From Fremontodendron californicum (lineage: Eukaryota > Streptophyta > Magnoliopsida > Malvales > Malvaceae): a DNA stretch of 64,000 bases. The position numbers and the translations under genes were made by a program. Every line of letters begins with the position of its first letter. Position 1 is the first letter of the stretch. This document shows, one piece after another, positions 54,901 to 64,000 of this stretch. Under the pieces are notes generated by a model that was not told the DNA's origin, ran no database searches, and saw nothing but the letters and a program-made list of their open reading frames with translations. The stretch is from positions 12,080,501 through 12,144,500 of the forward strand of contig JAULJL010000011.1 of assembly GCA_030761205.1 (NCBI GenBank), written 5' to 3'.

Positions 54901-57900
54901 GGAGAAACTCACTAATTAGAAGGGGGAAAAATATAAGTGGAAAAAATATGTTCTTAAATTATTCAACAATTAGCTATGATGCAAGTTATGCCATTAGGGT
55001 ATCAGCCCTGCATGAAATATTCCATGTTATCAGTGTCGTCAAAGGCACAAGGCGCATTCTAGGCACTAGAACCATTATATTGCCTGAGACGCAAGATGCA
55101 AAAAAAATGCTTGTCTGAGTAAAGTAAGGCACAAGATATGTATGTTTTGTATGTGTATGTGTATGTGTATGTGTCTGTGTATATATATATATATAAAATA
55201 AGTATAAGTTATATAATTCTGATCTAGTTGATCCTACAAAACAGAAAAAAAAAATTCTTTTCCTTTTGTTGGCCAATATGCATGATTTCCTTATAGTTCT
55301 ATGTTTGTTGTTGAATACTCAAACATTGAGAAGTAGAGGGTTTGATATTGCCTCATTTTTTTACTATTAAAGGTACAGTTAATGAAAAAATTAAAAAAAT
55401 TAAAGAGAACTTCAATCAGATAGGCTTTTTTTTGCACTTATCGCCTTACAAAAAAGCGTGTTAATCGCACCAAATGTGCGCATGATCAAATGTGCTCACC
55501 CGAAAGGATCCGAGGTGCTTTTGTTGTATGGCGCTAAGGTGCAGTGCCTAGGCGCACGCCTTAACAACACTGCATGTTATTAAAAAATAATTGAAAAGAT
55601 GGAAGAACCATGTATACCTAGAATATCTAGGATAATGTTAACAAGGAATCAAAACGATTCTAAAATTTGAAAGCAGTAGGCATCAAGGGAACAAAGCTTG
55701 TCTTGAGAGTAAAAACCAACATTACTGCAAATGCAATGGAACTCAAAACAAATATTTTAATCCTGAAACAAACATACAAGCAAGAATGTCTTTTACATAT
55801 ACAAGTAAAGAAGAATTAACTGACTTGTAGGCCCACAGTCATGCTCAACAGTGCAATTTCATTCTTCCCCGCCTTGAGAGAAATTGGACTCTCAAATTTG
55901 AAGGGTGAATGTGAGCCATTTCCAGAAGCACTACCTGTAAAATTTCACCAACAGTTTTGAAATATATAACAATTATCTCCACATGATAGATGCATAGAAA
56001 ACTTGAGGAAATGCAATATTGTTCAAATTATAATTTGCAAAATAAATCAATCAACAATACTCATTAACTAAAAGAGGATAATGTGTGTCTGTGCGCACAC
56101 ATATATGCAAGTATTTCTAGAAACCACTTTAAAAACATTAGCAAAAGGTGGAACTTATGATGGCAAAAGAGTGCCTATATACCCTATGCAGCCATTGGCT
56201 TAGTCCTTAATAATGAGTTAAGCTTTAAAGATATTCATTCAACAGTAACAACCATGAAAGAAATGAAGAAGTCAATCAGTACTAATCAAATCTTATTGAT
56301 TGTGAAATTTCCATGTAGAACCAGGAGCCCAAAATAATGTTGCATGTTAAGTGGTGTTATCACACATCTATTAAGTCTTGGGTTTCCTTGGTCTTATATT
56401 CAAGTTGGGCTCTCCACTTAATTTTAATTTAAGTTTTTAACTTTTAAGTTAAAATAAATTAGATTTTTTATTAAAATAAAATATAAAACACTAAGGAAAA
56501 AAAAGGTTAGGCTAATTAATATTAACGGGTTGACTAATTCTCTTTACAGTCAAGTGGGGTAAAGCGGCATTCAAACAAGAGGAGGTTTGTTGAGGGGGAT
56601 TTGAGTATTTCACCCGAAAAGCCCATAACCTCTAAAGCAAGGAAACCTTATGTTATCTGAAGCTATTTATTCCAATTGGAGTTTCCAGCATGCTGATCTG
56701 AGATTTTGTCAATTAGACACCAAAAGAATACTAAGTCTTAAAGATAGAGAAGATAAACAAACCTTAATCCCAATTTAAGATGTCTCCTATCATATTATTA
56801 TTGCACAGAAATAGGCCCCAACTTCCAACTTGATTGGAAGCTATGAGATTATTCATGCCACTCAACCATGTCTAAGCAATATTTATCTGTCAATACTGGA
56901 GCTTGCAGTCATGGAAGATGCAAGCTACAGAGACATAAAAAGGTACTTCTAAGGAAACACAACGATTGAGGAACATAAAAATAAAACTAAGGCATATATT
57001 TTGACACCCCCAAACCAACATTGGGATTGTGAGGATCCATTACGATATATATATGTCGAGACTTGTATCTATACTTGTGAGGCTTTTGTGACCGTGAGAC
57101 CTTCAGGTCAAAGCACACAATCCCAAAAAGGTTCCTCACAAGTATAGATACAAATCTCTACATATATACCATAGGGGATCGTCAACAAATTCCCAAATTG
57201 GGATTGAGGGTGTGAACTACTAGGTCCTATCAATCTTCAGCGTCAGCCATGAATTCTGCTTCCAAAAATCTTTGTCACTGAATTAGGAGAGGCAATTCTC
57301 AAATATTAATAAAATTTATTTTAAATTAAATTGTCTATCTTGACCAAGAGAACTGAAACGTGCAAAATTTCACTGTCAGGGTGATCACATTGTTACAATG
57401 AACTAGCCTAGAGAAAATTTAAACATAAAGAGAAGTGGTGGTATATAAGATGAAAATCACATATTAACATGCCTCTCTATAATCTATGCATACTGTATAA
57501 TTATATATTAGTTCAAAATTAGAAGCATAAAGGTCAAAAAGGACATTTGGAAAACCATTACTAACCTTGAAGTTCCTGATTCACAAAAGCATGAAGAGCA
57601 TGTCCCTTTGACTCAATAAGAAGGACTGGACGGCTTCCCTTCTTCAGAAATTCATCATTTTCACCAACAATTATACTGCAATTCAAGGATACTCATACTA
57701 TTAGCTGGCAAGGTATCCTAGAAGATCATAGAACCTAGATAATACTAATTAAAGGCATATCAACTCCATAGCCAGGTTGAGGTTGAATCATGTTAGCATA
57801 TCAAAGATGGTTACAATGAGACAAACTCATATCTTATACAAACTTACTTTGAAAAAATGCTTCTATATTATAGATAAGAAACTTTGTTTTATCAAATGGA

Positions 57901-60900
57901 AGAAGGTTTTGAAGTTCATGAAATAGATACCACAGGCAACAAGATTTTAATTGGGAAAAGAATTATACAATTTTTTTAGGCAAATTAGCATAGAACTAAT
58001 ATCGCATATACTGCAGAAAATTGGAATCAGAGATAGCAGCACAAATTTAAACATAGCAACGAGGAAAAATAACAAGCATACTATAACTATTTGGGTCTAT
58101 TGTAACTACATGCTCAGAAGAACCAGAGCTCCTAACTTGCACTCTAGTTTTATCGATCTTTGTTAAGTATATAGCACCCATAATTAATATAATAAAACAT
58201 TGTACACCTACAATATCAGCATGATTCCTTCTTTAAAAAAAAAAGTATCTTCTGGACAGCTATAACCTCTATAGCTGGTAGAAACATCAAACCACTTTCA
58301 AGCATAATATAAGATGAAAATCAGGTACAGGATAAAATGAGTAAATTCATAAATCGATAAAAACCAAAGCTTCATATCGTTAATCCAGAGATGGTGCAAC
58401 AACATGAGATGCTTCTACTTAGCTAAAATGAATGCCTTTATGCACCTATTTCTCAATCCTTTATTCATCCAAATCCCAATAAACTCTGGAAGACAAAATC
58501 TATAACCAGTTACACAGAATTCTCCAAAGAAATACAAACCTTGTTGTATACCAGAGGTAGTCGGTAGTATCTTTGGTGGTATTTATATGATCCACAAAAC
58601 CATTTTTACTGAAGTCAGCTACTCCCCAGATTCCAGCATTCTCCACAAATATATCCCATTTAAGAGCTTTCAAGCCTTTGCTTGGTGATGCCACTGATGG
58701 CTGCAACTCCTCAGGTACCATTTCAACTACAGAGGCCTGGGAACCTACCTGTGACATTAGGCAATAAATGAAATGTTCTGAAATTAACATGTGGAAAGAA
58801 AAAAGATGGAAATTTACCTCCGCTGTGTTAAATACAACATTCTTACAGTCAGGCAGAATGCTGACTGACCATGCAGGCAGGTTATATGACACATTCCGGA
58901 ACACTACATTCTTGTCAGTTTTATCATCCAGGTTAGCAAGAAAGGCAGCGCATACTCCTAAACCATCATCATAAACATCCGCCTAAAATGAAGTGGTTAT
59001 TCAGCGAATGATGGTCAATCATAAGAATACAGTAATTGGGTCATTAATACATACAGTAAGTCTTACATATCTGCAAAAATGCCACATTTTACAATAACTT
59101 GGAAATAATAAGAACTGAAGGAGGAAATAAGTGACTCAAATAAACATCTATGTGAATATCTTAACTACACCACAGCCTTAATGACTTGAGACATTCTAGC
59201 GCAGAAATTATTTTGCTATCTGTCATGATATAATCAAATTTTCTGCTCTTGTCCTGAAAATGATTTAAATATTTTCTATTCTCATTGAGTAGCTACTTAA
59301 TGTCCTGATTAATACGGCTAATTAAGAATGTACGTTACAGGATTTAGTATTTTGGTGATAAAGTACTTTTGGACCTAGCTATTAGTATAATTTTTTTTTT
59401 GTCAAAACAAATTCTTGTAATGGAGATTCTATATATTATGTGTTGTGTCTTGAAGGTTTCGATTTTCCTGAAAACCCTTTTGCCCTTGTGCTTCCAAAGG
59501 AAACCTAGATTTCAACAAAAACACCAAAACCAACAATGACAGAAGGGATGTTTGACATGCTTCAAAATCGCATTCTCTTGAAATCATTACAACTTCTTTC
59601 CTGTTGAGAATGAAGGTTCCTTGTGAAAGAGGTGAGGTAGCAATTGCAACTGAGTAACCAGATGAAGTAGAGAGAACAAAGAGGAAAGCACCGTCTTCAG
59701 TATTATGGTAAGTGAAAGAAATGGAAGTAGAGAATATTCGCAGTAGGTGCTCTGCCCCTACATGAAACAATGAGCACCCAAGAGGTGTAGTAGTACTAAG
59801 GAAAGGTAGTAGTTAGAAGATTAGGTGGTATTGGGATAAGGGTTGTGCCCAATAGAAGCACCGCTTGCTGTTAGGAGAAGAGCTAGTACCCAACAGTAGT
59901 AGCAGTATTGGGCGAAATTAATACTGGTACTTGATGAAGAGTGGTAAACAAGAAGATGAATGCCGGAGTGTCTAGAAAGAGGAAGTAGAGATAAAAGTTC
60001 TTGGTTTCCTTAGGAGAAGTACCCCTCAATGAGGAAGGGCGATACATATTTATAGGTTAGGAGGTGCAAGCAATCAGTACAGTCAATTAAGTTATGACGG
60101 CTCATTCCATAATAAACAGGGGTGAGGTATCTGATGGATGACTGATTGTTATATTTGCCTGTCACAGAAAGTGTAGGATGAAAGTGCCCATATGTCAAGG
60201 ACCCATGGAGGCATTCAAGCATTATATAGAGAGGTTAAGGGGGAAAGCCCCTTAACTATCCCCATGTCCAAGCCTAGTGATGGCAGAAAAGCCCGTTCCT
60301 TACAGTTTCCACCCTCCCCCCTCCGACAAGAGAAGGTTTCTTTGTTTGAAAAAGAGGGTTAGGGTAGGGCAGGGCAGACAGTTTAATAAAAAAAGAGGTT
60401 GGGTGGTAGGACAGGTTTAGCTTTTCCTACCCCACCCCACCTGAGGTATATAAAAAAATAACATATGCTATTTTTTATTTAACTTATATCTAGATGTGTG
60501 TTATATTACAGTTTTGTTGTCTAATACTAATTCAAGGGATTATTTAAGTAATAAAATGGAATTTATATGAAAAAAAACAAATTATTTCATGAAAATATTA
60601 GTAAAATAAGGAAAAAGAATATTAGTAAAAACTTTTGGGTCACAACAAGTTGGATGCGGGTGGTAAATCATGCATTCCCTTAAGTGATGAGGAAATAAAG
60701 GAATTAGGTATATAAAAACAAATTACAAATCTGGCAATTGCTAATGCTAGGAAACTAACTAAAATGTTGCAATATAAACTGATACGATTTAGAGAGATGA
60801 CTTATTTTCTAATAGGTACTTATATAATAACTTATGCAGTTTTTTTTTTAAGTAAAAAATGAATCTCCAAAGACGTTTCAAATTGGAACATGAGAAGAAA

Positions 60901-62358
60901 CAGGAAAGTACAAGGTGACAACTGAGTTTAAAATAATTTTAGGGCTAATATTTTTAATGCATAAAAGAAAGTTCAACGAATAAAAGCAAAAAAGAATTTA
61001 CATGAATGCGTTGAACAAAATTTGATCTATTAACTAAAACCCAGCTAAAATAGAAAAATATGACATCTGAAGTTATGTGGATAAAAAATTGTAAAGAGGG
61101 AAAGCTTACCTCTTGGGAAGGACCCAGTGACAAAGTAGTTGGTTCACTCTTTAGCAATGCATGCTCACATAACTTTATAGCTCTATGGAGTTCCTTTAGG
61201 TGTCCCCATTTTGGAAGCCTAGGTAACCCTAAAAGACATATGAGAATCCACCAAATACTTAAACACTCTCCCTGAGAATACACTTATTGACAGATATCAT
61301 CAGAATAGCTTACCATACTCATCAATAGGAGCTTCATAATCATAACTTGTTGTAATGAAAGGTCCACCTGATGTTCGACCAAAATTCGTTCCACCATGAT
61401 ACTAAACCACAGAAAAAAAAATGGTAAAGACGATGCTAAGGAACAAAAATGACCAAATAAACACATTAACAAATAAGTTAACTACATTTGTTCAAATAGA
61501 TTTCTGAGACACTAAGATTATTAGCACACCATGTAGTAATTTTGTACACTTCCACCTTTCTGAAAAAAACGAGCAACGGAAAAAGCAACATCTTCAGGTG
61601 GCCTGTGAGGATCTCTTGCCCCAAATGTTTTAAACCTGGAAAAGCAAAATACTGATTGCAGCAAAACTGAATAGAAACCACGTGATCATAAAGCTTCCTA
61701 ATATAAAGTGATTCTATAGTGTTTTCAGATGTTTCAGGATATACTTAATTGCAATTTAAGAGAACGCAAACATTTCTGCTTCAGATTAAAATCAAAATGG
61801 CATAAAATAAAATGTTGAATTAGTTGGTCAACTCCAACAGCAAGCATGTTTAACAGATTACATTTCTTTTCACCAGGATGAATAAATTAAATCTCACCAT
61901 AAAATAAGCTTCTTCTTCCTTTTTCTTTTCTTTTTAATGAAGAATGCAGGTCTATATAGAACCAATATTTTCCTGGTTATTTATAGAAAAATACAAGGAA
62001 AACAAAACCCAAAATCAAAAAGAATTGTGAATTGTGAAGGAAATACCCATAAATATAAAGCAAATGTCTGAAAGCAAGATAACTCTATTATAGATACATA
62101 ATTATCCTGGTTATCAAAAGGTTCCCATTGCTCTAGAACTCTTTATTTTTCTTCTTTAATATTTATATATCTTCAGGAAACAACAAAGAACATTTTACAT
62201 GCGAGACTACCAAACACACATCCAAACTTGCATTACACAATTGAAACAAAAGGTAAACTAGAACATTACCATCCAGGCCAATTCTCAGTCCAAATTTTGG
62301 GCTTGTTTGGAGAATTAGGTGTGAATTGATCACAGTAAAATGAGTTACAGGTATTAAT
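48951..62358 (-). CDS. Beta-galactosidase (GH35), BGAL10-like, 5' end beyond the window
   Basis: Thirteen exons on the minus strand join in frame: 62270-62358, 61530-61635, 61314-61401, 61110-61228, 58818-58982, 58540-58748, 57566-57675, 55825-55934, 53730-53837, 52081-52191, 51719-51930, 50075-50390, 48951-49061. They give 617 aa plus stop; about 230-270 N-terminal residues lie beyond 64000. The enzyme cuts terminal beta-galactosyl residues from cell-wall glycans in the apoplast. The GH35 nucleophile Glu is in IWTENWPGW. Other marks are YHGGTNFGRTSGG, GLPRLPKWGHLKELH, the jelly-roll domains with TDYLWYTT and GLQGEHLGIY, and WYHVPRSWFKPSGN. The C-terminus has a SUEL-type galactose-binding lectin domain (VHLKCPKNTSISNVKFASFG to AIEVVCS). 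The acid/base Glu (NEYG region) is outside. Motif pattern fits the BGAL10 subgroup; the symbol is withheld because only part is visible. Confidence 0.93.
54104..54830. repeat. Two long poly-G runs in a beta-galactosidase intron
   Basis: Runs of G occur at about 54111-54126 and 54811-54828 on the plus strand. The second is followed by a short gattt and preceded by an (at)n tract near 54768-54787. Homopolymer length is uncertain in any assembly. Confidence 0.8.
55031..55572. mobile_element. hAT-type MITE in a beta-galactosidase intron
   Basis: The 8-bp duplication CATGTTAT (55023-55030 and 55573-55580) flanks a 542-bp element. Its ends are inverted: cagtgtcgtcaaaggc on the left, and cagtgttgttaaggc read inward from the right. 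A (gtat)n/(at)n tract lies near 55148-55194. It has no coding capacity. Confidence 0.88.
57035..57180. repeat. Inverted repeat able to form a hairpin, in an intron
   Basis: The arms at about 57035-57085 (gacttgtatctatacttgtg) and 57130-57180 (cacaagtatagatacaaatc) are complementary over roughly 45 bp with few mismatches, separated by about 45 bp. It is probably a decayed MITE or retroelement piece. Confidence 0.75.
59390..60480. other. Unassigned block in the 2.1-kb beta-galactosidase intron
   Basis: This block is less AT-rich than its surroundings, with G/A-rich stretches (59760-59990) and a short palindrome gttaaggggg-aaa-gccccttaac near 60231. Then follow C-rich and ggtaggg-type words (60300-60450). 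It looks like a transposon remnant, but no ends or coding domain were identified. The open stretch at 59429-59770 (minus) has no recognisable domain. Confidence 0.4.
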
Positions 62359-64000
62359 CTGCAAAATAGAAGAAGCACAGAAGTCCATGGTTTCAGCTAA
62401 TTGCTAAAGAGTTCAGTTTTTTATATGTAAATGAATAAAAGCAATGGGCTCTGAAATATCCTTTTATTTAAAACAGCATGACCTAATTTCATTTCTTTAA
62501 AAATGAAAAACCTTAAGCAAGAAGCATAAAGTTGTTATAATAGACAATATAGGTGTCCAACATAGAGTGTTACAGTGAATTTTACAATCCTGAAATCAAC
62601 CCAGACCTAACCTAGCTTAGCTGCTACTCGTTAGTAAGCAGTTGCATGCATTGAGATGCACATAGAGATGCAGCAACTATTAAATAAAGCATTGATCCTA
62701 TTAATCTGTATAAGCTAGGTAAATCGTTTTCCTCCATGCAAACTGTTTCAAAGCAAATAGCTGATGAATGCTCATAGGCCCAAATAATGTACACCTACAA
62801 ATATCATTGATTCCTAAGTATTGACTGATCTGAGTTGGGAGAGGGTTTTATATTTTTAATATTGTTGGATGCTCGTACTGTTGTACATGATTTCTTCGTT
62901 TCGTGACAACAATTTATAACTTTGTAACACATACACACAGGCAATAAAAAATGAAAAGTCGAAAGAGAAAGCAAGACATTTTCCATAAGTAGTTGAAAAT
63001 TGTTGGAAAGGAGTGATTTCTTGGTGTTATTATGGGAGGAAAATGTCAAAATTATAAAGGCAAATTTTATTTGGCTTCTTAAAGTAACAACGTATATTAA
63101 ACCAGAAATGAAGAAAATTATAATAGCCCATAAAAGTATATGTCTACTGGAGAATAAAGAACAGTTTAGTATTTTTTTTAAAGAAACTATGAGAATTCAA
63201 GATTATGAGATACTGCAAAGTAGTTGGTTTTGGTATCTTGACCTTGCCCATTCAAAAGAATTATGGAACTGATAGAATTGCCAACCATACATTCCGAGCA
63301 AGTTGGATGAAATGGAGACATACAACTGGTGTCTTATGTGACCACAAAATACAACTTAAGGTGAAAGGGAAACTTTTACGAACATGGATAGGCCTAGCAA
63401 CATATTATGGCAGTCAATGGTAGCCAGCTAAGTATCTACATGTACAGAGAATGAGCATAGCTAAGATGAGAATGATAGATAGATGTTCATACAAGAGAAG
63501 ATAAACTAAAAAGGAGTACATCAAGAAAAAGGCGAATTCATTCCAATTAAAGGCAAAATGAGAGAGACAAATTTAAGGTGTTTAGGACCTTTCACTAATG
63601 CTCTTATAAGAATATGTAACTTACTAGAGAATGTCCAAGTCAAAAGGGAAAACGAAAGATCAAGATGAAAAAAACCCTACATTTATTGATGCTACTATAT
63701 GGCTATAGATAAAGTAGGCTCCATGTAGTCAAGCACACATAGTGAGAAAGGGCTGAATTCATTGTTTTTTTTTCTTTTTCTTTTTCTTTGCTTTCTTTCT
63801 TCCTTTTTTTCTTTGGCTACATTGAAACAAAACTTTTGCTGTTGTTCTACTACTTTATTTTGGAAGGAGTATTTACTTTAAGATAAGGAAGCAACCAAAT
63901 AAAACAAGGAATGCACCAATTCAAAGAAATTACTTTGATTTCAAAGAGTATAATAGTAGGAAAAAGTGATGGTACTCATTGCACCTATGTTACTTGGACT
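62359..64000. other. Intron of the beta-galactosidase gene running off the window
   Basis: No exon was found between 62359 and the right edge. The exon expected next (with the NEYG and CQQYDAPDPV-type motifs of GH35) was looked for and not seen. A stretch at about 63000-63420 is open on the plus strand for 60-90 codons but has no recognisable domain. Confidence 0.6.

Noticed and set aside
59429..59770. 113-aa minus-strand ORF in an intron
   Set aside because: It has no domain and lies within a spliced-out interval of the beta-galactosidase gene. It is probably repeat-derived.
63000..63423. Possible missing beta-galactosidase exons
   Set aside because: The open stretches are on the opposite strand and lack GH35 motifs. 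No acceptor/donor pair gives a family-like peptide on the minus strand.

Overview
This is nuclear DNA from a flowering plant, most likely a eudicot. Spliced genes, Ty3 (Athila-type) and Ty1/copia LTR retrotransposons, hAT and Stowaway MITEs, and a plant GH35 beta-galactosidase with a C-terminal lectin domain all point that way. I could not fix the genus. Two host genes converge (+ then -). The rest is mostly transposable elements, several nested in one another or in introns.

Layout. (1) 1-14934: the 3' part of a plus-strand LTR retrotransposon, with tandem-repeat-rich internal DNA and a 3' LTR of about 4.1 kb at 10805-14934. It is split at 823-9803 by a very young minus-strand Athila-derived element with two 1869-bp LTRs (one difference noticed) and a CCTCT target duplication. 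That element lost most of gag-pol but carries two complete non-viral ORFs in its transcription sense: a LONELY GUY (LOG)-type cytokinin-activating enzyme and an unrecognised 178-aa protein with a small Cys cluster. It is the most notable find in the window. (2) 14935-17780: AT-rich intergenic DNA with a GC-ended hAT MITE. (3) 17781-42559: a ten-exon plus-strand gene for a predicted plastid protein of 343 aa (DUF3727-like). Its fifth intron is a GC-AG intron blown up to 17.8 kb by a second Athila-derived element (21487-37293), itself hit by two copia elements (25378-30260 and 31115-36334), plus a separate hAT-like element (37384-38460) carrying a gene fragment. (4) 43292-47871: a third copia element (minus strand), with gag deleted but pol open over 1212 codons. 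(5) 48951-62358 and beyond the right edge: a minus-strand beta-galactosidase (BGAL10-like) gene, with 13 exons visible and the N-terminal part outside the window.

Insertion order can be read from the nesting. The outer LTR element came before the LOG-bearing element. In the plastid-protein gene, the Athila-type element entered first, then copia A (in its gag) and copia B (in its 5' LTR). All boundaries quoted rest on LTR/TIR ends and target-site duplications read by eye; exon boundaries rest on splice sites plus reading-frame continuity. No alignment or database search was run.
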